Origin: Anaerolineae bacterium
GTDB taxonomy: Bacteria > Chloroflexota > Anaerolineae > 4572-78 > J111
NCBI GenBank assembly: GCA_022071955.1
Contig: JAJVIM010000027.1
Location: 124,001 to 188,000, forward strand
DNA length: 64,000 nucleotides
Direction of reading: 5' to 3'
The notes below the pieces were generated by a model, which saw nothing but the letters and a program-made list of their open reading frames with translations, made no database searches and was not told the DNA's origin. Shown here in pieces: positions 35,302 through 44,350 of the stretch (position 1 is its first letter; each line of letters begins with the position of its first letter). Position numbers and translations under genes: made by a program.

Positions 35302-35424
35302 CTATCAAAGGAGTTTGCCGAACCAGGGGTTCGACACTGCGTTGTTAAACATCAAAAACGAAAATACAGGGGGACACCCCCACGCTCCCCAACCTACGGC
35401 GCAATTTAGAAAGGAGTGAAAACC

Positions 35425-36990
35425 ATGAACGCAAATAACCATTATGATGTCATCATTATCGGCACAGGGGCCGGCGGTGGGACGCTGGCCTACAAGTTGG
35501 CCCCCTCAGGCAAGCGTATTCTGATCATAGAGCGCGGCGGTTACCTGCCCCGGGAAAAAGATAACTGGAGCACACGGGCCGTCTTCATCGAGGGTAAATA
35601 CAAAAAAGAAGTCTGGTACGACCGGAAGGGCAAGGAGTTCCACCCCGGCCAGCACTACTACGTTGGCGGTAACACCAAAATGTACGGAGCGATTCTGTTC
35701 CGCCTGCGCCGCGAGGATTTCGGCGAGATCCGGCATTTTGGCGGTATTTCACCGGCCTGGCCAATCAGCTACGATGATCTGGAACCGTACTACACCGAGG
35801 CGGAACAGCTTTATCAGGTTCATGGCGAGCGGGGCAGCGACCCCACCGAAGCGGAAGCCAGCGGCCCCTTTCCCTACCCGGCCGTTAGCCACGAGCCACG
35901 CATCCAGAAGTTAAACGACGACTTGCACAGCATCGGGGTTAAAGCTTTCCCCCTGCCCGTTGGGATCATGCTCAACGAGGCACTGCGCCACCAAAGTCCC
36001 TGTATTCGCTGTGACACCTGCGATGGCTTCCCTTGTCTGGTTCACGCCAAGTCCGACTCCGAAGTCGTTGCCGTACGGCCGGCCTTGCAGCATAACAACG
36101 TTACCCTCCTCACTCAAGCCAAAGTGACAAAACTGGAAACCGACTCTACCGGCCGGCAGGTAAACCGGGTGGTGGTTGAACGGGATGGCGCGCCAGAAAG
36201 CTACTCCGGCGATGTGGTGGTTGTCTCCTGCGGGGCGGTCAACTCGGCTGTGCTGCTGCTCCAATCGGCTAACGATAGGTATCCGCAGGGGTTGGCCAAT
36301 AGCTCCGGGGTGGTAGGCCGCCATTATATGGCCCATCTCAACACCGCTTTTCTGGCCTTATCCAGGATTCCTAATCCCACGATTTTCCAGAAAACCCTGG
36401 GCATCAATGATTTCTATTTCGGCAGCCATGACTGGGATTATCCGCTGGGCCACATCCAGATGCTGGGTAAATCCAATGCCGAACTACTCAAGGCGGAAGC
36501 GCCGGCCTTTGCCCCCGGTATTACCTTGGACTTTATGGCCAAACACGCCCTTGACTTCTGGCTGACCACCGAAGATCTGCCCGACCCGGAGAACCGGGTG
36601 ACCGTTGACCGTGAGGGGAAGATTACGCTGGAGTACCGTAACACCAACGGCGAAGCGCACCAACGGCTGGTTAACAAGCTGAAGCAAGTGTTGCACGGCA
36701 TCCATTGCGACTCCAAAACCTGCTACTGTGACAAGCACCTCTTCCCACGCTCGATCTTCTTAAATCAAATGATTCCACTGGCCGGGGTCGCCCACCAATG
36801 TGGCACTGTTCGTTTTGGCCACAATCCGCACAGCTCGGCCCTGGACGTCAATTGCAAAGCCCACGACCTGGACAATTTGTACGTGGTCGATGGCAGCTTC
36901 TTCGTTTCCAGCTCGGCTGTTAACCCGGCGTTGACGATTATGGCCAATGCCCTGCGGGTGGGCGACCACTTATTGGAGCGGCTAAAGTAG
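35425..36990 (+). CDS. GMC-family FAD oxidoreductase
   Basis: 521-residue flavoprotein from ATG 35425 (AGGAG eight bases upstream). FAD motif IIGTGAGGGTLAYKLA at about 10-25, GGNTKMYGAILFRLR, and a C-terminal GMC block ending VDGSFFVSSSAVNPALTIMANALRVGDHLL with the catalytic HQCGTVRFG. A Cys cluster CIRCDTCDGFPC (about 193-204) and a second CDSKTCYC near 430 are seen; I recall the first in sugar- and alcohol-oxidising GMC proteins. No signal peptide. In context it may oxidise glucose, gluconate or a related polyol with electrons passed to quinone or O2. Confidence 0.9.
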   Translation: MNANNHYDVIIIGTGAGGGTLAYKLAPSGKRILIIERGGYLPREKDNWSTRAVFIEGKYKKEVWYDRKGKEFHPGQHYYVGGNTKMYGAILFRLRREDFGEIRHFGGISPAWPISYDDLEPYYTEAEQLYQVHGERGSDPTEAEASGPFPYPAVSHEPRIQKLNDDLHSIGVKAFPLPVGIMLNEALRHQSPCIRCDTCDGFPCLVHAKSDSEVVAVRPALQHNNVTLLTQAKVTKLETDSTGRQVNRVVVERDGAPESYSGDVVVVSCGAVNSAVLLLQSANDRYPQGLANSSGVVGRHYMAHLNTAFLALSRIPNPTIFQKTLGINDFYFGSHDWDYPLGHIQMLGKSNAELLKAEAPAFAPGITLDFMAKHALDFWLTTEDLPDPENRVTVDREGKITLEYRNTNGEAHQRLVNKLKQVLHGIHCDSKTCYCDKHLFPRSIFLNQMIPLAGVAHQCGTVRFGHNPHSSALDVNCKAHDLDNLYVVDGSFFVSSSAVNPALTIMANALRVGDHLLERLK

Positions 36991-36996
36991 CACGTT

Positions 36997-37485
36997 ATGA
37001 ACCCTGAAGTGATTGTCGGCACCATCCAGGTGATCCTAGCCCCGGCAGTAATGGTGACAAGTTGCGCCATTTTACTGGGGGGCATTCTGGGCCACTACAC
37101 CGGCATCAATCAGCGGTTGCGAGCGATGGCCCAAGAGCGGCTACAAATCTTACGGGCAAGTGGCGCTTCAGCCAGTACTGATACTTTGGCAACCGAGCGG
37201 CTGGACGAAATTGATACCCAAATACCTGATCTGATTGATTTGTATCAACAGGTGCGAAATGCCATCCTGGCGCTTTACCTGGCCACCGCCATTTTTTTGG
37301 CTGATATGTTGATCATTGCTTTAGCCGTTGTGGTCAGCCTGGATTGGCTGGGGGTTGCGAGCCTGCTGGGGTTCCTGATCGGTACAACTACGCTGCTGTG
37401 GAGCATTCTGTTGATGGTTAGAGAAATTTGGGCGGCAAACCGGGCTACACAATTTGAGATTACGCGAGTCTTGAACTTGAAATAG
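36997..37485 (+). CDS. DUF2721 membrane protein
   Basis: 162-residue protein six bases after the GMC stop. Helices at about 7-30 (QVILAPAVMVTSCAILLGGILG), 88-110 and 115-137; the cytosolic stretch between the first two (YTGINQRLRAMAQERLQIL ... DEIDTQIPDLIDLYQQVRNAI) is the family's recognisable part. Function unknown. Short spacing implies co-expression with the GMC gene. Confidence 0.8.
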   Translation: MNPEVIVGTIQVILAPAVMVTSCAILLGGILGHYTGINQRLRAMAQERLQILRASGASASTDTLATERLDEIDTQIPDLIDLYQQVRNAILALYLATAIFLADMLIIALAVVVSLDWLGVASLLGFLIGTTTLLWSILLMVREIWAANRATQFEITRVLNLK

Positions 37486-37579
37486 GTAGGGCCTGGCTCT
37501 AAACGGTTGTCAATCAGAAAGGAGGTGGGGTCTATTAGCCGAAAAGTCTAACGTGTCTTCATCTTGATTACTGGCAAAC

Positions 37580-37601
37580 ATTCGTACCATTTGTTACGAA
37601 T
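37580..37601. promoter_or_regulatory. Operator-like inverted repeat before the secreted protein
   Basis: ATTCGTA (37580-37586) and TACGAAT (37595-37601) form a 7-bp inverted repeat with an 8-base centre, 63 bp before ATG 37664. It fits a dimeric repressor site in size, but no regulator can be assigned. Confidence 0.35.
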
Positions 37602-37663
37602 TGTACCCTCAATAAAAAACTGGAGTCCAAAAGCTCCGCCAAACAATTTAAAAAGGAGAAAAC

Positions 37664-38128
37664 ATGTTTCACAAAAACGGTTCAAACTGGACCAGATTGG
37701 TCGTCATCGGAGTAGTGGCGCTGGTTGGCCTTATCATCGTTAGTGGGGTAGCCACCGCCTCATCCAACTGCAGGAAGGTCAACGGCAAATTGGTCCTAAA
37801 TGCAGACACCACCGGCGCGTACAGGGGCGACATCAAGGGGACTTCTGCTTTCACCGCAGATGGTTTCCCCAGCGATACGGGTGTAGAAGGTGTAGTTCTG
37901 TTAACCGGCAGCAATGCTATCCATACGGCTGATGGAGACTTGATGACCCGAGATGCCATCGTCCTCAACGCCAATCCGAATGGCAAAGGCGAATTTGCCG
38001 AACTGGATACGGTCATCAGCGGCACCGGGGCTTGGGCGGGGGCCACGGGTGTTATCCAGGCCACCGGAACGTTTATCTTTGGCGTCGGCGGTGAAGGTGA
38101 CTATTTCGGCGAAATTTGCACTGAGTAA
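37664..38128 (+). CDS. Secreted hypothetical protein
   Basis: 154 residues with a signal peptide (basic MFHKNGSNWTRL, then VVIGVVALVGLIIVSGVATASS). The mature part is Gly/Ala/Thr-rich beta structure (TGAYRGDIKGTSAFTADG, VEGVVLLTGSNAIHTADGD, ISGTGAWAGATGVIQATGTF) reminiscent of small dirigent/allene-oxide-cyclase-type barrels that enclose hydrophobic ligands. One Cys near each end (NCRK, EICTE) could make a disulfide. AAAAGGAG precedes ATG. No firm family. Confidence 0.7.
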   Translation: MFHKNGSNWTRLVVIGVVALVGLIIVSGVATASSNCRKVNGKLVLNADTTGAYRGDIKGTSAFTADGFPSDTGVEGVVLLTGSNAIHTADGDLMTRDAIVLNANPNGKGEFAELDTVISGTGAWAGATGVIQATGTFIFGVGGEGDYFGEICTE

Positions 38129-38144
38129 GGACATGTGAACATCC

Positions 38145-38187
38145 AAAGACCTGTCAGGGTGTATCGTATAAACCCCGACAGGTCTTT
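38145..38187. terminator. Hairpin after the secreted protein
   Basis: AAAGACCTGTCAGGG (38145-38159) pairs with CCCCGACAGGTCTTT (38173-38187), 14 of 15 positions. The A3/T3 flanks make it a bidirectional terminator-like hairpin, 17 bp after the stop. Confidence 0.65.
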
Positions 38188-38356
38188 GGGAAGCTGTTTC
38201 AGAAAATAACTACAGATTGGTGAATGGATTACGGCGACGATTGGGCGAAATTAATTCTGACCGCAAAATAAATAAGTGGTTGGTAACTCATCCCCCAAAA
38301 AGCCGTGGCCCTTGAGGTAGACCATCATCTCTTGTTGCTTTGAGGGGAGAAATACA
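38188..38356. other. Non-coding gap before the 95-residue gene
   Basis: 169 bp without a recognisable gene or repeat; only the ribosome site GAGGGGAG close to ATG 38357 is notable. Confidence 0.4.
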
Positions 38357-38644
38357 ATGAACCCAAATGCGGTAACCCAAATTGCCCGGCTGCTATCGCA
38401 GGCAGGATCGGCCCACCATCAATACGAGCAAACCATCCTTAAAGGTGTTTATGACCAAGAGTGGCCGGCCTGGTATGCGAATTATGTCATCGAACACGGC
38501 CTGGCCAACCTCTTGAACCAGGAGGTAACGGCCGGCCAAATTAGTCAATTTTTCATCGAGAGTTACCAAATCTACCGGAAGGAAGGTAGCAACCTGGGTT
38601 GGGTTGACTATACCGCCCAGCAACTGGTCGAAAAGTTTTGTTAG
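38357..38644 (+). CDS. Small conserved-type hypothetical protein (95 aa)
   Basis: Soluble helical protein: VTQIARLLSQAGSAHHQYEQTILKG, then EWPAWYANYVIEHGLANLL, and a C-terminal LGWVDYTAQQLVEKFC. I recall similar small proteins with the D/E-WPxWYAxY string in cyanobacteria and Chloroflexi, without a function. GAGGGGAG is placed 10 bases before ATG. It sits 22 bp before the debranching enzyme, in the same operon. Confidence 0.72.
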   Translation: MNPNAVTQIARLLSQAGSAHHQYEQTILKGVYDQEWPAWYANYVIEHGLANLLNQEVTAGQISQFFIESYQIYRKEGSNLGWVDYTAQQLVEKFC

Positions 38645-38666
38645 GCACTGCCAGGAGGATTAAACC

Positions 38667-40697
38667 ATGATGCCACTTTTTGATTTTGGCCGCGAAGTGT
38701 GCAGCCACCTGGCCGCGGTTGAAGAACGCGAATGGCTGGTCACGAACGGAATCGGCGGCTTTGCCTCGGGCACAATTGGCGGTTTATTGACCCGCCGCTA
38801 CCACGGTTTGTTGGTGGCCGCGCTCAAACCGCCGCTGGGGCGCACCCTGTTGGTCACCAAACTTGATGAACTCGTAACCACTGATGGCCAGGTTTACCCC
38901 CTGCATACCAATCGTTGGTCCGGTAACGTGGTCGAGCCGCGCGGCTTCCTATACCTGGAGCGTTTCCACCTGGAAGGAACCACCCCGGTCTGGAGCTACC
39001 GCCTGGCCGAGTCTCTGCTGGAAAAACGAGTTTGGATGCAGCCCGGCGCCAACACCACTTACGTGCGCTACGATTACCGTCAGGGCCAGCGCCCCCTGGT
39101 GCTGGCGTGCAAGGCCATGGTCAACTATCGAGATTACCATTTCAGTACCCACGCCGGCGACTGGCAGATGCAAATCAACCCCATCGCTCATGGCGTCCAA
39201 ATCATCGCCTTTGATGGCGCCACGCCCTTCTACCTGTTGAGTGACCGGGCCGAAGCCGTAGCGCAACACGACTGGTACCGAAACTTTTGGCTGAGCGTCG
39301 AAGCCTACCGCGGCCTCGACGCGACGGAAGATCATCTGTACGCCGGCTTATTCCAGGCCAATCTCCACCCGGGCCAGTCGCTAACCATCATTGCCAGCAC
39401 TGAGCCAAATCCCAATCGGGATGGCCAATCCGCCTACGCCGAGCGACAAGCCTGCGAGCAGCAGTTGATCGGGGCTGCGGCAGGAATAAAAACAAAGTCG
39501 AGCCCGACCGAGGCAGCACCTGCCTCCGCAGAACCGGATCTGTCGGGCCTGGTCCGGCATCTGATCCTGGCCGCCGATCAATTCATCGTCCGGCGCGCCA
39601 TGCCCGATGACCCCGACGGTCGCTCGGTCATTGCCGGCTATCCCTGGTTTGGCGACTGGGGCCGCGATACGATGATCAGCCTGACCGGTCTGACTGTGAC
39701 TACCGGCCGCCCCCAGGTTGCCCGTAGCATCCTGCGCACCTTTGCCCGTTTTGTGGACCGAGGCATGTTACCCAATCGCTTTCCCGACGCCGGTGAAGCG
39801 CCAGAGTACAACACCGTTGACGCCACGCTCTGGTATTTTGAAGCCATCCGCGCTTACCACGCTGCTACAAATGATGACGCACTCCTGGGCGAACTCTGGC
39901 CGGTGTTGCAGGAGATCATCGACTGGCACCAACGCGGCACGCGCTATCGGATTCAGGTCGATCCGGCGGACGGCTTGCTCTATGCCGGCGAGCCGGGGGT
40001 ACAACTGACCTGGATGGATGCCAAAGTCGGCGACTGGGTTGTTACGCCGCGCATCGGCAAACCGGTAGAAGTCAACGCTTTGTGGTACAACGCCCTGCGA
40101 TTCATGGCCGATACAGCCCGCTGCCTGGGCCACCCGGCCGAGAGGTATCAAGCCGCCGCCCAGCAGGCCGAAACCGGCTTTGCCCGTTTTTGGAACAAAA
40201 CGCTCAACTACTGTTATGACGTGCTGGATGGCCCGCAGGGCCACGAGGCCGGCCTGCGTCCCAACCAGCTCCTGGCCGTCTCGCTGCCCTATAGCCCTCT
40301 CAATCCATCCCAACAGCGGGCAGTGGTCGATGTTTGCGCCCGACATCTCTGGACTTCGCATGGCTTGCGCAGCCTGGACCCTCGTGAGCCGGCCTACATA
40401 GGCCATTATGGCGGCGGGCCACTTGAGCGGGATGGGGCTTATCATCAAGGCACAGTCTGGGGCTGGCTGATCGGACCCTTCGTCAGTGCTCATCTGCGGG
40501 TTTACGGTGATCCGGCGTTGTCTCGAATTTACTTGACACCGTTTCTGCGAAGTCTCTTCAGCACCAACGTGGGCAACCTCAGCGAAATCTTCGACGGCGA
40601 CCCACCGTTTCAGGGTCGGGGCTGCCCGGCTCAGGCATGGAGCGTGGCCGAGGCCCTGCGAGCCTGGCAGGAAATAAACTGCTTTAAAAAAGCTTAA
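38667..40697 (+). CDS. Glycogen debranching enzyme (amylo-alpha-1,6-glucosidase type)
   Basis: 676-residue cytoplasmic enzyme with the bacterial/archaeal GDE layout: an N-terminal beta domain (WLVTNGIGGFASGTIGGLLTRRYHGLLVAAL, residues about 20-260) and a C-terminal (alpha/alpha)6 barrel from about 285 with AGYPWFGDWGRDTMISLTGL (catalytic Asp candidate D331-ish), NTVDATLWYFEAI, and YHQGTVWGWLIGPFVSAHL. It cleaves alpha-1,6 branch points during glycogen breakdown. AGGAGG is eight bases before ATG. Its product, glucose, is the substrate of the dehydrogenase 4 kb upstream. Confidence 0.92.
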   Translation: MMPLFDFGREVCSHLAAVEEREWLVTNGIGGFASGTIGGLLTRRYHGLLVAALKPPLGRTLLVTKLDELVTTDGQVYPLHTNRWSGNVVEPRGFLYLERFHLEGTTPVWSYRLAESLLEKRVWMQPGANTTYVRYDYRQGQRPLVLACKAMVNYRDYHFSTHAGDWQMQINPIAHGVQIIAFDGATPFYLLSDRAEAVAQHDWYRNFWLSVEAYRGLDATEDHLYAGLFQANLHPGQSLTIIASTEPNPNRDGQSAYAERQACEQQLIGAAAGIKTKSSPTEAAPASAEPDLSGLVRHLILAADQFIVRRAMPDDPDGRSVIAGYPWFGDWGRDTMISLTGLTVTTGRPQVARSILRTFARFVDRGMLPNRFPDAGEAPEYNTVDATLWYFEAIRAYHAATNDDALLGELWPVLQEIIDWHQRGTRYRIQVDPADGLLYAGEPGVQLTWMDAKVGDWVVTPRIGKPVEVNALWYNALRFMADTARCLGHPAERYQAAAQQAETGFARFWNKTLNYCYDVLDGPQGHEAGLRPNQLLAVSLPYSPLNPSQQRAVVDVCARHLWTSHGLRSLDPREPAYIGHYGGGPLERDGAYHQGTVWGWLIGPFVSAHLRVYGDPALSRIYLTPFLRSLFSTNVGNLSEIFDGDPPFQGRGCPAQAWSVAEALRAWQEINCFKKA

Positions 40698-40712
40698 CTT
40701 ACGGGGGCAAGC

Positions 40713-42515
40713 ATGAACAAATATCTTCGACGCGCTATCATCGGTTTGCTGGCCGGCCTGGTCAGTAGTGCGGCCCTGGTCGCCACTATAGAGCCGGCCT
40801 GGGTCGGCTTTGTCTCAGGATGTCTGACCGGGCTGGGGTATGCTCTGGCTTTTCGACCGTCAGCCCGTGCCTATGTTGATAATATGATGACCGCCGCGGC
40901 GTTGGGTATCCCGCTCTGGGCTGTTGTCATGGTCATTATCCTGCCTTGGCTGGCGGGTCAGCCGCCCCAGTGGACGGCTGAGGGGATGCGAACGTTGTTC
41001 CCCGGTCTGATAGGGTGGGTGCTCTTCGGCGCCGGTTTGGGATTGATGACCCAGGCGCTGAACGACCTGGTCTTCTGGCGGTTTGGGCCGGAGTACAGCC
41101 CGGCGCCACCGTCCGTAACGCCCAGGCAGATTGTGATTCTGGGCGGCGGCTTTGCCGGCGTGACAACCGCTGAAAAGTTGGAGCATTTTTTCGAAGCAGA
41201 CCGATCGGTAGCCTTCACCCTGGTCAGTGAGAATAATGCTCTGCTGTTCACGCCTATGCTGGCCGAAGTCGCCTCTAGCAGTCTGGAGCCAACCCACATC
41301 AGCAGCCCCCTGCGGACCAGCTTAAAGCGGACCACTATTGTCCGCCGGCGAGTGGCCGCGATCGACCTGACCAAACGATTGGTCCATCTTGAGCCTGATC
41401 CGATGGCCAGTTCCGCCGAACGTAACGAATTGCCCTTTGACCACCTGGTGCTGGCCTTGGGCGCTGTGTCCAACTATCTGGGTTTGGCCGGCGTTGAGGA
41501 AAACTCGTTTGACTTCAAAACACTGTTGGATGCCATCCGCATCCGCAATCATGTCATCGATTTGTTTGAGCGGGCCGACCGCGAGCCTGATCCGGCGACG
41601 CGGCAAGCCATGTTAACCTTTGTGATTGCCGGTGGCGGCTTTGCCGGGGTGGAGTTAGCCGGTGGGCTCAACGATTTTGCCCGTGGGATGCTGATCTACT
41701 ACTCCCACATTCCACCGGCCGAGGTGCAGGTTATTCTGGTTCATGCCCGGGATCATATTCTGCCGGAGTTGAGCGAAGCTTTGGGTGACTATGCCCTGGC
41801 CCGCATGACCGAGCGTGGCGTAACCTTCAAACTGAATGTGCGGGTCGCCGCGGCCCGGCGCGGCCTGGTCGAGCTCAGTTCGGGCGAGGAAATCCGGACG
41901 GATACGCTGGTTTGGACAGCGGGAGTCAAACCAAACCCGGTCTTGCAAAGCCTGGCGATACCTTTGGATAAGCGCGGCGCCATCCCGGTTGGCAGCACGC
42001 TCGCGGTGGCTGATTACCCCGGTGTGTGGGCACTCGGTGACTGCGCCGCCGTTACCGATGGGAAGACCGGTCAGCCCTGTCCCCCGACGGCTCAATTTGC
42101 CCTGCGGGAGGCTTACACCCTGGCTCACAATATTCACGCCAGCGTATACGGCCGCCCGCTTAAACCGTTCCACTTTGATGCCATCGGCGCGCTGTGTGTG
42201 GTCGGCCATCAAACAGCCTGCGCCGAGATCAAAGGGTTGCGCTTCTCCGGGTTATTGGCCTGGCTGATGTGGCGGGCAATTTACCTCTCTAAGTTGCCCG
42301 GTCTGGAGCGCAAAGTGCGGGTTCTGGTGGATTGGCTGATTGAACTCTTCTTTCCCCGGGACATTGTGCAGACCATCGATTTCAGCGGTCGAGGGGCAAC
42401 TTTGGCGGGCAGCCACGCCAGAGCCGCCGACGCGGCTCCAACTCTCGCTCAACCCGGCGGGCAGCCTGTCGTTGAGCCGGTTGACCAGCAGTTGGGTGAG
42501 ATGGTTAAACTTTAG
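40713..42515 (+). CDS. Type II NADH dehydrogenase-like protein with N-terminal membrane domain
   Basis: 600-residue fusion. Residues 1-135 hold four hydrophobic segments not usual in NDH-2. The rest is a two-dinucleotide-fold flavoprotein: FAD motif VILGGGFAGVTTAE (about 141-154), NAD motif FVIAGGGFAGVELAGGL (about 303-319), and GVWALGDCAAV followed by PPTAQFALREA, the FAD/quinone-side signature of NDH-2. It would oxidise NADH and reduce quinone without pumping protons. The N-terminal part (about 33-118) matches repeats in the next gene. Starts 15 bp after the debranching enzyme. Confidence 0.87.
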   Translation: MNKYLRRAIIGLLAGLVSSAALVATIEPAWVGFVSGCLTGLGYALAFRPSARAYVDNMMTAAALGIPLWAVVMVIILPWLAGQPPQWTAEGMRTLFPGLIGWVLFGAGLGLMTQALNDLVFWRFGPEYSPAPPSVTPRQIVILGGGFAGVTTAEKLEHFFEADRSVAFTLVSENNALLFTPMLAEVASSSLEPTHISSPLRTSLKRTTIVRRRVAAIDLTKRLVHLEPDPMASSAERNELPFDHLVLALGAVSNYLGLAGVEENSFDFKTLLDAIRIRNHVIDLFERADREPDPATRQAMLTFVIAGGGFAGVELAGGLNDFARGMLIYYSHIPPAEVQVILVHARDHILPELSEALGDYALARMTERGVTFKLNVRVAAARRGLVELSSGEEIRTDTLVWTAGVKPNPVLQSLAIPLDKRGAIPVGSTLAVADYPGVWALGDCAAVTDGKTGQPCPPTAQFALREAYTLAHNIHASVYGRPLKPFHFDAIGALCVVGHQTACAEIKGLRFSGLLAWLMWRAIYLSKLPGLERKVRVLVDWLIELFFPRDIVQTIDFSGRGATLAGSHARAADAAPTLAQPGGQPVVEPVDQQLGEMVKL

Positions 42516-42559
42516 ACAGGATCGTTAGCTTGATTGAATAACCGATGTGGAGGTAGCTG

Positions 42560-43972
42560 ATGTCTTTTCTTTTTACAAAACAGGCCTGGGTTTGTCTGGT
42601 TGTGGGCGCGCTAGGCGGGGCGGTCTGTCTGGCTTTGGGGCTGTCCTCCTGGGTAACCGGCATTATCTGCGGTGGACTATACGGGCTGCTCTTTGCCGGG
42701 CTGGCCGGGGAGCGAGCAGTCAGCCCGGGGGCGGGGATGCTGTGGGGGCTGGCTTACGCCTGGCTCTTGTGGCTGGTGGGGCCGGCCGGTCTGTTCCCCA
42801 TTCTAAGCGGAGCCACGCCAACGATGGGCATGCTCGATGCTGCCCAAGCCCACTTTCCCGAGTTGGTAGCCTATCTTCTCTGCTTTGGCTTGCCGCTCGG
42901 CCTGACTCTGGGAATTTGGGGCAGTTTGCGGCCGCAGCCGGGGCTGGCTCCGTTCAACTGGCCTCATGGCCTGGTGGCCGGCGGGCTGGCGGGGATCGCC
43001 GGCGGCTGGGCCTTTAGCTACTGGATGGCCCAGGTCAACTTTTTCATCATCGTCGCCAATCTGGTAAATTCAAACTCGCCGCTGGTGGGCAAAGGCTTGC
43101 ACTACCTGTTTGCGATGATTATTGGCGCCAGTTTTGGGTTACTATTCCAACGAGATGTGCGTGGCTTTGGCTCCAGCTTTAGCTGGGGCATAGTTTATGG
43201 TCTGGTGTGGTGGTTTTTAGGCCCGTTGACAATTTTGCCCCTGTGGTTGGGCCAACCGGTTGACTGGTCACCCGAGCGCGGCAGCGCCTTGTTTGGCTCG
43301 CTGGTGGGCCACATTGTTTACGGCCTGTTTCTCGGCTTGGTCTATGCCATACTTGACCGGCTGTGGATCGCTTTCTTCGTCGAAACCGATCCGATTCACC
43401 GCGAAGTCGAGGGGCCGGGCGCGCGGACGCTGCAATCCCTGGGCTGGGGCGCGGTCGCCAGTTTGAGCGGCGGTCTATTGTTCAGCCTGATTATGGCTGC
43501 CACCGGCTTTCTGCCCAAAGTGGCCCAACTAGTCGGGAGTGAGTCGCCGGTTTTGGGATTTGGGGTGCATCTGGTCATTAGCACCCTGATCGGGATGAGT
43601 TTTGGTTTGCTGTTTCACTATGAAGCGCCTAACTTGGGGTCAGGGGTGGTTTGGGGGCTGGTGTATGGCCTGGCCTGGTGGTTTATTGGCCCCTTGACCC
43701 TGCTGCCACTTTTGCTCAGAGCGCCGCTGGCCTGGACGACCGAAGCCGCAGCGGCAGCGCTGCCCTCCTTGATCGGGCATTTGATTTACGGGGCGGCCAC
43801 GGCCGCAGTCTTCATGCTGCTAGAACGTCGCCATCAGAACTGGCTGCGCCTGGACCCACGTCTGGCGGCCCGCGAAGCCCGCCGCCTCCGCCCGGTCGGG
43901 ACTCCCGCGCCGGCCGTTTGGCTCTTCGTTTTGGGTTTGGGGGTGCTACTGCCCGTACTGTTGGTTAGTTGA
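42560..43972 (+). CDS. Polytopic membrane protein with internal repeats
   Basis: 470 residues, about 12 helices. Two clear repeats, 180-267 and 336-423, share G-x-x-FGLLF, WG-x-VYGL-WWF-GPLT-LPL, LIGH-YG and a closing L-ERR/LDR; residues 36-118 are a weaker third copy. The N-terminal domain of the adjacent NDH-2 is a fourth. It has no known transporter motif. The shared domain suggests that the two proteins assemble in the membrane. GGAGG precedes ATG 42560; 44 bp after the NDH-2 stop. Confidence 0.78.
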   Translation: MSFLFTKQAWVCLVVGALGGAVCLALGLSSWVTGIICGGLYGLLFAGLAGERAVSPGAGMLWGLAYAWLLWLVGPAGLFPILSGATPTMGMLDAAQAHFPELVAYLLCFGLPLGLTLGIWGSLRPQPGLAPFNWPHGLVAGGLAGIAGGWAFSYWMAQVNFFIIVANLVNSNSPLVGKGLHYLFAMIIGASFGLLFQRDVRGFGSSFSWGIVYGLVWWFLGPLTILPLWLGQPVDWSPERGSALFGSLVGHIVYGLFLGLVYAILDRLWIAFFVETDPIHREVEGPGARTLQSLGWGAVASLSGGLLFSLIMAATGFLPKVAQLVGSESPVLGFGVHLVISTLIGMSFGLLFHYEAPNLGSGVVWGLVYGLAWWFIGPLTLLPLLLRAPLAWTTEAAAAALPSLIGHLIYGAATAAVFMLLERRHQNWLRLDPRLAAREARRLRPVGTPAPAVWLFVLGLGVLLPVLLVS

Positions 43973-44176
43973 ATCAAGAGGATTTAACAGATCGACAAGC
44001 GGCCAATGTGGTGCGAGGCGGACTCACCTAACCTGTAATGAGGGCGTGGGCACAGGAAGTAAGCTCTTCGGCCAGGGATTCATCGGACAAAATCTCGCCG
44101 GTGATGGTCTCAAGTTCGAGTGACCAACAACGCCAACCTGTTCACGAGTCGGAGATGTGAAAACGTTAAGCCCCGC
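43973..44176. other. Intergenic stretch with a decayed minus-strand coding remnant
   Basis: Minus strand 44158-44031 reads TREQVGVVG, then after a one-base frameshift LELETITGEILSDESLAEEL to a stop. The same peptide start occurs at 45881 on the plus strand. No intact gene is present. See the inverted-repeat entries. Confidence 0.4.
44112..44164 (-). repeat. Inverted repeat copy A (54-bp type)
   Basis: The minus strand starting at 44164 (GTTTTCACATCTCCGACTCG...) matches plus-strand 45867-45920 at all but three positions (two substitutions, one gap). Weaker similarity continues about 25 bases further. Homology stops sharply before GTTTTC in both copies. Confidence 0.75.
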
Positions 44177-44216
44177 ACAAGCCGGCCGATTTTCGGCCGG
44201 CTTGTGTGTTTGTTTT
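44177..44216. terminator. Strong intrinsic terminator
   Basis: Perfect 14-bp stem CACAAGCCGGCCGA/TCGGCCGGCTTGTG (44177-44190 with 44194-44207), TTT loop and a TGTTTGTTTT tail. It closes the plus-strand sugar block; it lacks an A run for the minus strand. Confidence 0.85.
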
Positions 44217-44350
44217 GACCTGGATCAAAATCGGAGATATGCCACCATTCCGCACGGCATCCCTTTCAATGGAGGTACGGTTTATATTCACCGCCGTTAA
44301 TAAACAGGGCTGGAGCCCGCATCATCAATATTCATTTAAGGGACCTTCCC

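Noticed and set aside
35305..35380. Terminators around CGAACC-AGG-GGTTCG and GGGGGACACCCCC after the cyclase gene
   Set aside because: Stems of five or six bp with no T run; recorded as minor hairpins only.
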